A DNA stretch of 64,000 nucleotides from contig WBMZ01002686.1 in NCBI GenBank assembly GCA_013400975.1, positions 124,001-188,000 on the forward strand. The letters are read 5' to 3'. The stretch comes from Atrichornis clamosus (lineage: Eukaryota > Chordata > Aves > Passeriformes > Menuridae). Position 1 is the stretch's first letter. The number at the start of each line of letters is the position of its first letter. The position numbers and the translations under genes are program-made. Shown here piece after piece: positions 21,251 through 33,900 of the stretch. The notes below the pieces were generated by a model that saw only the letters and a program-made list of their open reading frames with translations, was not told where the DNA came from and did no database searches.

Positions 21251-24200
21251 TCCAAGAGACTGGAATGCTCAGCTGTGTAAAAAATAATGCTGTAAGAGGC
21301 CAGGCGTCCTTTCTGTTGATAACCAGTGTATGCCTGCAGGCCCGCGTACCCAGACAGGCCGTCACAACACCGCCAGCTCGGGCACAGGGAATAAATAACC
21401 TCCTGCAGTCGGGCCTTCATGACCGGGGAGTCACCCATCGTGTCTGAAAACATCCATGAGCCTGCCCTCCACAAAGGAACTGGAAAAATAATTTTTTATG
21501 CTTTTACACTTCGTGCCTTCTTGGGCAGGATGTTCTGCTTTATAATTATGTATTATCTGAAACAGTACTTCCTTTTTTCTCAAGCCCAGTGCCTGATTCT
21601 TGCATTGTGAGGAAAAAATAAGTGCCCAATTCACTTTTTCTGCAAAATTTTATACACTATTAATATACTTCAGTATTCTCCTTCCTAGATTGAAAAGTTT
21701 GCCTTTTTCCCTTGTACATTAAAGCCACTCTGTTTGTTGAGTTCCTTTAGTTTTTCTAATTCTCACACTAATACTACTTCATGACCAGAATTTCATGTAA
21801 TGATTAAGCTAGGTGTACAGTGAGTTTAGGGCTTATATGAAATTATGATAACTGGTTTGGTTTTTTCCAGTACCTTATGATCATTCTGCTTAGCTTTTGT
21901 CTGCTGAGGTACAGTATCTGTCAAGAGACCATTTCTGAGTGGCAAAAGATAATAGGTAACTACAGTGTATAGATGTTAGGATTAGCTTCCCTATTCACAC
22001 TGCTTCACATCTATCAAATAGATTTTTTGGTAATTTTATAATTTATTTTTGAAATACTTCAGCGACCTTTCTCAGTCAGATTTCCAGTTGATTGTTGTGA
22101 CTCCTGTTGCACCATCTGTAGGCTGTGTCAGCTCTATGCTCACTGCCATTTGCAACGTTTTTGTAGATGTTGATGACTTCATCCTTCAGAAAACTAAAAC
22201 TATTTCTTACTTCTTGTTCCCTACCTTTAGCTTATTATTAGTCCATGAAATGCTATTCATCAACAGGAGCTAAGTATGAAAGTACAGAGAGAAGAGGATT
22301 CAGAACAAAATAGCGATCATGGACACTGATAATCTGGAAGTCATCAAATGAGGGGGGTCTGATTCCCGACTTAGTTTGGCTTTAAATGTGTGTTCACATA
22401 CTGATGTGGAACCAAGTTTTAGTTCAAGTATGTTAACATCTATGAAGTTTTGTAGTAAAACATTAGAATGTAGAAAATGTAGTATGCAACATATAGAAAT
22501 ATTAATCTACCTAGAACTGATACAGAAGATAAGGAAGAAATCTAAACGAAGCACATTACTAATTTGTGACCAAATTCTGAAGAGACTATTAAAAAATAAT
22601 TACCTTGCCACATGCACGCCTTAGCCTTTATCCTGACAAGAGAAAACAGATGTAATTATGCAACTTGCACAAGCAATTGTCTTTCTGTCTGCTGCCTGGC
22701 ACAATTTCTCCAGGAAGTTTTAGAACTCATGACCAGTATCAACCAAATTTAACGGAAGGTTACAGGTTATTACATTACTGCAAATCAGATGAAAACAGGT
22801 GGCAATTCAGAGCAGGATTCTTGGTGGGAGCAAAACTCCAGTGTGCATGCACTTCACATTGGGAGACTGGAAAAGTTGAGTCAGAACTCTCCTGTCCATG
22901 GAAATATTTGTTATAATCTTATTTGGATAGTTACTGAAATCTATAAATGTGTTTATTCCGCATACCTCAGCAATGGGAAAACTACCACCCATCTACAGAA
23001 AAAGAATTATTTTCCTTATTCTCTTATGAGTGAGACTCAAAGCCCTTTCAAGCTTTTGATGCTCTAGTGCAACATAAACTAAATAAATTTCATAGCAAAA
23101 CATTCAGTTCATTTGCTGAATGTCATTTTTCACATTGTCTCTCAGCTGCTCACAGTGATGGTAGCTAATGGCTTCTCAACAAAGAGAATACAGAAAATGT
23201 ACTTTTTGAGGGTAAAGCAAATGACCAAAGAGAGAGTTTATAAGAATCCTAAGTACAGATTTATGCCCTGCATCCCTGAAACTTATACCCAAATATGGAT
23301 AAAGAGAAGGATACATTAACAAACAGTGTTACTATGGTTGCCATACATCTGTTACTGTGACATAAAAAACCCCAACCAAACAAACATATTTAACACTACC
23401 ACAAAATTGCAAGCAATATCTCCCATTATCACAAGTGAAGTTAAACATGTGTGAATGTGGCTTTTAGATTATTGCACAAGTAGTTATTATTTAACATCAG
23501 TAGAAGTTGGCTCTGTAGTAAAATCTTCTGCTTTGACATTTCCTTGAATTACTGAGCAAGCAGTGCCCATTCTGATGAAATGTAGTTTCCTGCAATATAT
23601 TTAACTTCACTTCTAACAAGTTTCATTTTGCAGCTTTTGTCTTGAAATTCTACAAAATGTGTTTTCTAAAGTTATAGAAATACTTTACTGAACCTTTACA
23701 GGGAAAAAGTACGATTATAAATAAATTGGTTGCCTCAACACAGTTGAGCCAAGCCTTTGCTTAGGATTTACTAAACCACGTGACCAAAGGACCACTTGAT
23801 GTTTGGAGTAAAGAATCATTCAGCATAGTTTCTTTGATTCTATCCTAATGAAAGCAAACCATCAAGCCTTTCACAGTACAGACAAAATCACAGTAGCTGC
23901 ATATAACATGAGTTCCTTGTTAAGAAGAAGGAACAAGCTAACCAACTAGAGGAACTAACAAGTCCCTGACTTAAGAACAACCTGGTTTGCTTTTTACACT
24001 GTTTCTACCAATTTAACATATTAAAGTCTGGTATGGTTAATTTTTTTTAATTAATCCATTTTAAGTGTTTTTCTTCTTTGATAAGGATTTCCTTCTTTGA
24101 AAATCTTTACAGTGAGTAATGTAGTGAACTGCCTAAACAGATGTGACAGTGATCGTTTACAGGCGATGTAGGATATGAGTTACTTTGTATGTTTTGATAA

Positions 24201-24900
24201 AAATCATAGCATTATATTTAGGGACAAAACCCCCCTTCTCATCAAGTCCGTAATATTTTCCTTATTGCAATGAAGTTGTAGTGGACATTTGTGAGTCTGA
24301 CATTTGTGAAATGGATGCCATGTGAAGCAGTAATTCAGATCTCCATTCTGGCCACAGAGCTAGAGGGACAATTGGATGTATTCACATGTGCCACCTTTGG
24401 CTCCCCAGAACGACCCTTATGTGATGGACTAGCAGGCTTGTGCTCCATCAGCCTTTTCAAACCTCATTCATGCACCAAGTGCTGCCAGCATAGTGTGATG
24501 GTGCACTTGTATAATGATTAGAATGCTTATGCAGCTTAGTCAGGTAAGAAAATACATGGTTTAATACAACGCATTTAGCATGTTCTGAGAGTGACAAAAA
24601 CTGGGTGAATGTAAAAGGAGGGGGCTATAGCTGTATCTCCCTGCAGTGAGACCCACGGAGCACAACAGGGTTTCCAATAACACAAGTTCCTATTCTGATG
24701 GTATGCCAAGTTTCCAGCTTTATTCTACGTTTTCCCATCCCTTCCTCAGGTTTCTTTCACTAAGAAATCCTTTTGTCTATGCCAGCATTACTCAGATGTA
24801 TTCAGATCTACTCAGTAATTTAACCAGGGGCTAATTTTTTATTGAGACCCACTCAGCAGGCAGAAACACAAGAACTCTGGTTTCAGCTCTGCCAGGTGTG
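21251..24900. other. Intergenic, no gene recognised
   Basis: AT-rich intergenic DNA upstream of NRDE2. ORFs are short and lack family features. No repeat was identified. Confidence 0.75.
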
Positions 24901-25510
24901 ACGCATGGCTGCCAGGCTGTAACCTTAACACCATCCCATGGCCAGCCTTGCCAAGAGAACAGCATAGAAGAAATTATCACCTGCAGAACCATCATGTGTT
25001 TGGGACTTTAGAGGTGCTAGACAAGGTCCCTGTAACTATTTTACTTCCTCTTTCTATCCTGCTGTCAGGGTTCTGTGTGGGCTGGCAGCTCCTGGGGTCC
25101 CAGCAGCTGTGTGGGCCAGGACAGGAGCTCTCCAGACAGGAGCACGGCACTGGGAGCACTGGGGCACTGGCAGCCCCAGACCTGGAATCAGGCACCACCC
25201 CGGGGACAAGGACAGGCTGGGACAGGGGTCCACAAGTATGCCCAGCCTCGAGAGGCCTGTGGCTGGGGAGGGCAGGGCTGTGGGGAACTGGAGACAGGCT
25301 CTGCTCTCTTGCCCTTCAAAGCTGCTGTTACACTTCCCACCCCTCCCAGTTCTGCTGCTCTCTTGAGAAGTAGAGGACTGGCCTCCTCGGAGTCTGGACG
25401 TACCTCCACTGACTCTCCTCCCTGCCTGCTTTCTTTCCCAAGTAAGCAGATTCGTGCTGCTAACATCAGGCATGGCACGGCATGGCTGGGGCATTTCACA
25501 GAGGAAAAGA
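24901..25510. other. GC-rich patch without clear function
   Basis: About 600 bp markedly richer in G and C than its surroundings but poor in CpG, with CTGGGG/GGCACTGG-type wording and overlapping ORFs of 85-146 codons on both strands. Overlapping open frames on opposite strands point to base composition rather than coding. It may be an unclassified repeat or a GC-biased patch. Confidence 0.4.
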
Positions 25511-27519
25511 GGTAGGGCTCTCCATCATCTCACGCTGTGCCATTGTTTGAGATAAGCAGCTCAAAAAGAGGGCTTCTAAGAAAAAATTCATTCTTCTTAA
25601 ATGTCTAGTATTATTCTTCCAATCCTCAAAACTGACAGATCAAAACTGAGCATAGTTTGATACAGAGGTATAATAATTTTACATCTGTCTTTCAAAAGGG
25701 CTTCCATTGTATTTTTAAAGAGAAATAACTCATATTTAGCGACAAATTCCAATTACTAACATTCCCTTCAGTTTTTAATGATATATCATATTACATGTAC
25801 AGTAAGTATTCCATGTGATGATATTGTATAGTACTGCTATTATATTTGATGTATCATATTTTACCCTCAAAGGACCTACTTTGCAGGTCAGTATGTATAT
25901 ACTTCCTAGAGTATTTTATACAGAGATTTTGAAAATTACATTCTAAAAATGCAATTCTATCACCTTTTTCTTGCAATGTAAACAACACCTGAATAAAATC
26001 TTAGCAGTTTAAATTATTAATAAAACAGGAATATAAAATTACATGGAAAAGGTGTGAACATTTTTCCTTCAACAGATAAAATTAAACAGAAAATAAACAT
26101 GTAAGTTGATTTTATTCAGAGATGCATTACTGCTAATATTTACACAAAAGCTGTCAGACCATCTTTCTAATACTTTAATAAATCTGGTGGTTTATTTTCT
26201 GATCCAAGTTCTACTTGTAAAATCTTCACTTATGAAAAGCTTGCTGGGTTATCAACTGCTTGCTGGGTAGATCAGTTATTACAGGTATGTTTGTGATGGA
26301 CATACGTAATAAAGATGACTGGTTCAGTTCAGATACACATTCTGATGCTACACTTCAAAAACCTAAAGGAGATTTCTGTACTTGATTTTTCAAGCTGCAT
26401 GGCAGTGCTGACCTTGAACTTTGAATTAAAGCCATGGTCAGACTGATCCTGTAGGCAAATATGAAATATATATATACACTGTTCCATTATACAAAACAGA
26501 AACAGCAGCAAAATTAATATGAAAAATCTGTATCAAAGACATAATCTAGACAGGTCTATTAGGGGTTCAGACATAAACCTCAGACTTAAAAAGTACTTTA
26601 ACTTCTGCTGTGCTTGCATGTATGCATATATGAATATAAATCTGTATTTCTATATAGATTAAAAAAAAATTAGGGTCTTGATATTGTTCCTAGTACATTT
26701 ACTGTGAACAAAACTACACCTAGAAGCAGAAGGAGGTATTTTGCAGACAGAAGCAGAGCATTCTGTTTGCTAGAGAGGCCCACTAGCATTTTATACAAGC
26801 CTTCTCATAGTGAAGACTAGAGAATTTTAAGACATTCAGAATGATCGGAACTTCCAGTATATATCCAGATCCGTGCAATTTTACCCAATTTCTTCTTGCA
26901 GAGAAACAGAGGCAAACAATTTTAGTCCTCAAAAAACCACAAACCAAATCAACCAATCAAACAAAAAACCCCACTCCATATACACCTTTATTTTTGGCCT
27001 ATTTTTATATTTTGTATCCCATAGTTCCACCACCTTTCTTTTCAAAATAGCACAGGAATTCATCCTCCTGTAAGAAAAATGCATTTGACATACTTCTTTT
27101 GTTCTCAAATGAAAACAAATGTTACATGCCATTTTGTCAGAAAAAAATAAACTTATTGCAATTTTGAGGTGACTTTATGACTTCATCGTGCAGCCACAGG
27201 TGAACCTTCCAGTTACTGTAACAAGGTGGTTTTTTTGGTGTCTTGGGATCATAGGATCAGATGTTAATTTGGGGGAGGGGTCATATTCCTAATGAACCTT
27301 TCAAAATGCAGCCTACAAAACAGCATGCTTAAATAATCAGAATTTTAAAAATAAGTTACACAGCAGTCAGGATTTTCCATTTTCTATTGCATATAGCAAT
27401 TTTCCCTGGATTTCATGATTTCTTATGTAAAATCCATGCTAATTTCTCATGAGACTTTTCCCCTAAATAACGTTTATCTTGCCATTTATCCCTAGTCTCT
27501 AACCTTTTGTGAATATACG
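25511..27519. other. Intergenic, no gene recognised
   Basis: AT-rich intergenic sequence with short AT-dinucleotide runs (for example near 26465-26476). No gene or repeat family was recognised. Confidence 0.75.
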
Positions 27520-28650
27520 TCTGGAAGGGATGGTTTGAGTCACTGAGTTCAGCCTTTTCTGCAGAAAACCTCACCATATAAGTCTGTTCATATTTTGAAT
27601 TTCAAATTTTGAAATTTGCTGGGCTTTTTTACCCACAACTCCTGTACACAGATAGGTCCAGAACCATAATGTTCCAATGCTTAGAAACATCCTGACTTCC
27701 TCCTTAATTATATTAATGTTTATATCCATCTGTTTCTGGGCCAGCAATTTCCTATGGCTTAAAATAGCTTTCTGCTTCATGAGGGTGCTAACCTGGATGT
27801 AATCTATGCACAGACAGTAATCATATGCCACTCAGACTTTCTGCCATTAAGCAATTTCAAAATTGTCGTTGCTCAGTCCACTGAATTTTTTGCACTTTTC
27901 TCAGTTCATCTGAACTAGAATTGTACACAGTATTCAAGACACAGTGGTACTTATTCTCTACTGGAAAGATTATTCAGCCCTGCATTTAACATTTAGTTGG
28001 CTGAATCATACCAGAGGCTCATAATGACCAAAATTAATAATTACAATTGGGCATTTCCAATCAATTGCTTCCCTTGTATGAGTTCTCCCTATTATACCAG
28101 AAAATCTTGTTATTAATCCCTAAGGACGTGACCTTGTATTCTGTATTAAACTTTACTCTACTTCCATTACTGCAGGCTGCTAGATCACTTGTTTTATAGG
28201 ACTGAAACTCTTGACACAGCTCGTTGAGAGCAAGGCCTCTGTTTTTGCCATCAGCAAGCTAAATAGCACACTCTTACTTTTGTGTCATTGCCTTTGTTAA
28301 ATAATATTGGTGAAATGTTGGTATAAGGAGCCCCAATTGAATTTTCTCTCTGGTCTCATAGTCCCCTTTCCAGCACAGACCTATTCTCATCCCTCTTTCA
28401 GACACTTCTTTATCTAACTTACACTTCTTGTGCTATTTTCCATTTCATCTAATAATCTCACAAGTACTACATTGCCAAAATCTTTACTGATATAAAAATC
28501 AATTGTATCTAACAGGTTTCCATCATAAAAATTCTGCTGCCATTAAAATATGGTCTACCTTTAGTAAACTTGAAACTGCATTTTATCCCATCTTCCATTT
28601 ATTTCCATACTGTTCATTAATTTCAAACTTTGTTTTAAAGCTTTGTGTGT
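27520..28650 (-). mobile_element. Ancient, decayed CR1-type LINE fragment
   Basis: Several short stretches follow CR1 in collinear minus-strand order. These are a 3'-end-like CTGGAAGGGATGG segment near 27520, a GTACACAGTATTC segment near 27924 in the place where the younger CR1 reads GATGCAGCACAG, a TTAAATAATATTGG segment near 28298 matching its RT-domain equivalent, and near 28460-28510 a degraded copy of the reverse transcriptase motif VYLDFSKAFDTV, now reading like DFYISKDFGNV. Many substitutions and stops make it far older than the intron 4 copy. Weak similarity may continue to about 29.4 kb. Confidence 0.65.
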
Positions 28651-30835
28651 TGTTGCAGACTAACAGAATAATTGCAAATATAGCAAATGTTTATAAAAAT
28701 AAAAGTGAAGCTTGCTATATAGCATCACCACAATACCACAGGTGGATTAAAATCTCTACCACAAGCCACAAAATTCCGTTCTCTAGTTCTTTCACTACTC
28801 AGTAAAGCCCCCCGTCGCTGTGAACAAGTTGACCTCTCCTAGTTTGCTTCCATGCCACAGTTCTTTTCACTTTGTGTATATTCTCCTCTGGCTTTGACTT
28901 TCCTTTCTACATCTTTGTCTGTCCTGAAAGCTGCAAAAATTACTCATTAGGCTGGGGAATGTAGCCAGGTTATACAAAACCTTCAGGTTTAGCTCCCCCT
29001 TCTTTATGCGCTAGTTGCAATGTGCTGCCTATATTGCTAAATAGTCTTTTGCTTTTTGTTCCAGTTTTCTGCAAGATCTAGCTCTGAGTTAGATTTGGCA
29101 AATCTTCCTTGAGTCCTGCACCTCCAAGTCTCCAAATCATAGTTTTCTTCATTCATTCATTTCCTTTCTCCCTTATATACAGACCTTTTCCTTGTTTTGA
29201 CTCTGACTGTGGAGGTGGTTACTCATCCCTCTTCCATACTTGGAATGTAAATTCCAGACGTTTTTTGTATCTGAGTTAGATAAATTTCAGATCTCTGTCA
29301 TGTTTAAGCCTCTGATTTATCACCTCAATTACTATGTCTAATTTATCAACATTTGTTCTTATAGTATTAAAAAAGCCTTCTAAAACTTTGTCAAAACAGC
29401 TTTGTTTATTCTTCCATTTCATTTGGATTTTTCAACCAGGTGGGGATGGAGAGGGGACTGCTCTGTTTTTACTTTAAGCACAATTGGCTTCCTCCACATC
29501 ATTACTACCTATTTAAATTAGTCTAAAATAGCATTAGTTTGTGCCCAGTGGGGAAAAAAGAAGCTTTTGTTGTCACTTACACAAGCATCTGAGCTCAAGT
29601 GGCATCAAGCCCATGTTTTCCACTGCACAGCCGCATTTTTTAATCTCTCGTCAACCTTGTCAGAAAACTTCCTCCTCCCCATGTTTCATCAACAACTGAG
29701 CTGCTATGCTTGCAGATTTTCTTTTCTCCAATTTCCATTTGTGCTGCAAAATTACATTAATTCAGCTGCCAACAAGACCGCAAACTTTCCTCCAGCTTTC
29801 TAGAAAATTTGAATTTGTAAATAATATCACATAGGTATCCCTTACTGATATTGAAAAATTCATTACCAGACAATTTTTATAATGCTTTAGTTGTAAGAAA
29901 TGTCACCTCTCTGCCAGAATGCTGATTGCTGTCACTAGACAGGTGATATGACAGGCATTGAAGCTAGTTGATAAATACACAGTTAAAAAAAAATCTACAG
30001 TATAATGACCTGAAATCCTGCTGTCCTCAACTATTACACTGTTCTTTCAGCACAGTGAAGATTATTAAGCCTATAAAAAACCCAACCTACTATACCTAAA
30101 TTATGGATGGCATCACTAAGTCATAATACTATATTAACTGAGACTAATCAATTATATATTTATTAAAATTAAATCCTCTGTCTTACTAACAGTGATAGTC
30201 CTTTCATACCGACTGCAGTTACTCTGCTGAAATGCTGTTACTTTCAACCCAAAAAGAATAAGTATGTACAACCTTAAAAGAGGAGAATGCATAGATAAGT
30301 ACACTTGGTAAGCTCTGTAACAGCAACAGGAAATGTAATTTTCATGTAAGGAAGAAAGAATGTTAATTTTATTTTTATAGTCCTTCCTCAAAGGTATGAC
30401 CATGCTTCTTTCATGCACTTCTTTTTCATATTACCTGTCCCTCAGTGTTTTGCTACACACATTAAATTGCATAAAAGGAGCTCTTTTGGCTCAGAAGGCT
30501 GGAAAAAACCCCAGTTTTATATGTATTAAAAGTATTAGGAGGAAAAGTAAGAATGATGGCAATTCAAACCTAGTTCTTTGTGCAAGAATAAGAATAACCT
30601 AAGCCAGAATAATTTCAGTGCCCATGTACCTGCATCAGGGTAAAAGTGAAAATATATATGCAATTTTATGTTCTGTAGCTTATTTATACACACATACAGG
30701 AGTGGAGCAGTTTGAAATTTACAAATTCCCAAGAAAATTGAGTACTTCAAAAAATCTGGTACTCCGTCTGTGCCACAAACATGAATATGCACAACTTCAT
30801 CAAAATGTTTGCAACCATCTTCATTCCCATGTGAG
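28651..30835. other. Intergenic, possible extension of the old LINE
   Basis: Moderately AT-rich sequence. The first 800 bp may be further decayed CR1, judged from C/T-rich wording similar to antisense LINE sequence, but no motif is firm. No gene was recognised. Confidence 0.5.
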
Positions 30836-30905
30836 CAGGAGGCTGGACTAGAAGATATTCTGAAGGCCCTTCCAAGCCGACCCATGCGATGATCCTGTGT
30901 GATTT
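30836..30905 (+). mobile_element. Short CR1 3'-end fragment
   Basis: GGCTGGACTAGAAGATATTC followed by GGCCCTTCCAAGCCGACCC and GATGATCCTGTG follows the CR1 3' end (GGACTAGATGATCT, GGTCCCTTCCAACCC, then ATTCTATG-like octamers) in plus orientation. Only the last roughly 70 bp is clear. Confidence 0.75.
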
Positions 30906-33900
30906 CTCCCTCTCCAGAATTGTCTCTCTCACAACCACTATTCCACACCCCGACATGCACAAACCATATGACAACTCTTTGTCAAAAAGCTCATAGCACA
31001 GATCTGTCTCCCATATATACTTATTCCCTTTTTGGTACCCAAACTCAGGATGATCATGACCACACATGACCATCTGCTCACAAATGGCCAGACATAAATT
31101 GTTCCTTTTCTTTTTCCAGACACTCAGTCAGCTGATTGTATGACAATCATTTATTTCACTGTTCATCCCAAATACTCTTTTCTCCTTTCTTTTTTAATGC
31201 CCCATGGAGTCTTCATGACTTTCTTTCAGATCATAAATTTAGTTCAAAGCTGTCTTGCTTACATGAACCCTGAGCTCATTTTCGCAACTGCAGCCATTAT
31301 TTGAAATACTTTCTACCCATCTGGCTATAAGGTTTTTTTTTGTCAGAGGACTTCTTACCTACTTTCATGACTTCACTTTACTGACATGAAGTGTCATGTA
31401 AATATGGAAAACTTCTAAAATGCTTCAGTGACAGTTTCTAATTCCATACACTTTACCTAGATGAACAATTTTTGTCTGCTCTTTTCATTATTATCCACAT
31501 TAGGTATGAGCTCTTCTTTCTATAATTTAGCCAAGCAATTGCATTAGGTTACTATTCCAAACTAGAAATCATATATATTTTTAAAAAACCCAGAAAATCC
31601 ATATAGAAGTAAATTGGAAGGCAGATAACACAGAAATATATACCTGACTATTCTTACACAATTAATTAATAAGAAATTATTATTAGTGTTCATCAATTCA
31701 TTAGAATATAGCCAACCATGGGAGACAATTCTGTGCTGGAAGCAATAAAACACTGCAACTGTATTTCCCAGGAATCACAACGATTGATTCCTGATATTTA
31801 GGACTGTTCAAAGTCCTAAAATCCAAATAACACTGAAATGGTATTCTACCACCTCTGCTATCAAAAGGGTATGAGTGAGTTTTAGAGTTAAGTACTTCTC
31901 GTGAGCTAAGTATATTGCTGTTTTAATGAAGAAAGCACACCATATGTTTAAATCAAAAACTTCTGGCACCTTCACACTGAAAGGGGAAGCTGCACTCTAC
32001 CCCAAAGTATGTTACGGCCTTTGGCAGAAGCACACAGTAGCCTCATATGAACTGTGGAATCTCTAAACACTGTCAAAGCAGCCTTCATTTAGGAAGAGCT
32101 ACATAAAGCAGGCTCTGCTAGGTTCATCCAAGTTCATTTGTAGAATGCTGTACCTTGGGTTTGTGAGTTGGTATCTCATATTTGTTAGCAAAAAAATCAG
32201 TAACCCTACACTAGAAAGGAAAAAGACTCCAATGTTGACATTATAGAAGTGCTTGAACAGCCATAATCGTTAATGGAGGCCCTGTACTAGAGTACCACTA
32301 CAGAAATATGAATCCTGAAGACTCCTAAGACCTTGTCTGCAAAGTATCCTGTTTTAAAATGCTAAGATCAGGGTTTTTCTTTGGCTGCTAGAATTACTTT
32401 TTATTGCTACTCAGTAAACAAATATTTGAAAAACGTAAATTACTAGAACTAGCAGCCGCAGATAAGCCCAGAGAGAAGGACATTCAGATAATCAGCACAG
32501 TGTGTTTAGTGAGTTGTCAGGAACATAGACAAGTTGGGGAGGGGTGCTTGGAGAGACCAAGGAGGAAAGGGAGAGAGGAGAGCAGTAAGAAAGGCCAGAG
32601 TTAGAAAATGCCAATAACATCAATTAATAGCTGTAGGCAAACTGAGTTTCCTGGTGATAGAATTTGTTCTTCTCAAGTCAAGAGAAATAGAGTATTTCCA
32701 TGAGTTGTTTTTACCTGTTGTTCAGGGATCTTCTTCCCTGGGCTTGCCAGCTGTGTTTTGATAGCCAAATTGGGTGGGAGATTTCTCCAGCAGCAGATTC
32801 TGACATCCTTTGTCCCTGTCAAGGAAAGGACTTAACAGTCATCAGTTCCAATGCTTGTCAAAGGGCAATCTGTTTGCTCTTTGGCGAAGTGCCTGCTCTG
32901 CATTTATTCCCCTTGTTTGGATTTATTTTCCTTTTTAATGATGTTTTCTGCACGCAAGGATTCTCACCCTCTCAAGGAAAACCAGGGTTAGACCTATCAC
33001 ATGCCTCTCCTAGAAGGGAGCCTCCCTCCAACCCATACATTTTCTTTCCCCACAAGTGGGGTGGAGCAAGAGAGGAGCTCCAAGGACAAGCAGGCATTTA
33101 TTTCTCCGCAATTTCTGGCCCTGTCACATCAGGCCTGTGGGGCCCCCACAGCCACTTTATTTGTAGCCTTTTCCTCACTGAAGTCGATGACAAAGATGAC
33201 TGGCAAACCTGAGGCTCTATAGTTTCTCATTCCCAACAAGCCATAAAGTGCACAGTGGTACGTGGCTCAGTGACGCAATCGAGTTTTTCAGAGTACTGTG
33301 TCATTTGTAATTGTGTAACTCTGCAGTTTTCTAAGTGGTGGTTCAGTACTAAAATGAAGATAATACTTTTTAAATCTGCAGAATCAAAAAATTCTATTTA
33401 TTAATGCCATTCCTAAATTATTTTATTTGCAAGGGAGAAAAAGACTTCTCTCAAATCTCCAACTACCTAACACTGGGGGGTTTTATTTAATATTTCAACT
33501 TCTCAAAGCATGTTTGGAGATCACAAAAGCATTGTTTTATTGGAAATTACTCCTAATTTACAATAGTGTAGTTATTAAAATTAGTGTAATTACAGGAGCA
33601 CATCTTACCTGCAGCTATTGTTTTATGATAAAAAAAGGCAGTAGTAGCTTGAAATCTTCTTAATACCCCTGTGCCCCTCAGCTGTGCCAACACAATTGCA
33701 TGCAGGGCTTATTAAATAAGGTTCATTAAAAAGTTGTCAGCATTAAGTCAAGAAACTGACTGGAGTTAAAAAAGAATTATTGATCTTGATAACTGCTAAC
33801 ACATTCATTTGCTAGCACAACTGTATGGCTGACACGGACAGGCAGAAGAGGGAGCAGGAGCAGGGAAGAAGGAATACCTCACGCTGATAGTGGTGCTTGG

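Noticed and set aside
32700..33212. 170-codon ORF with ATG, plus strand
   Set aside because: A frame this long is expected about once or twice by chance in 64 kb of such composition. I saw no domain, signal peptide or repeat, and no splice-linked neighbour.
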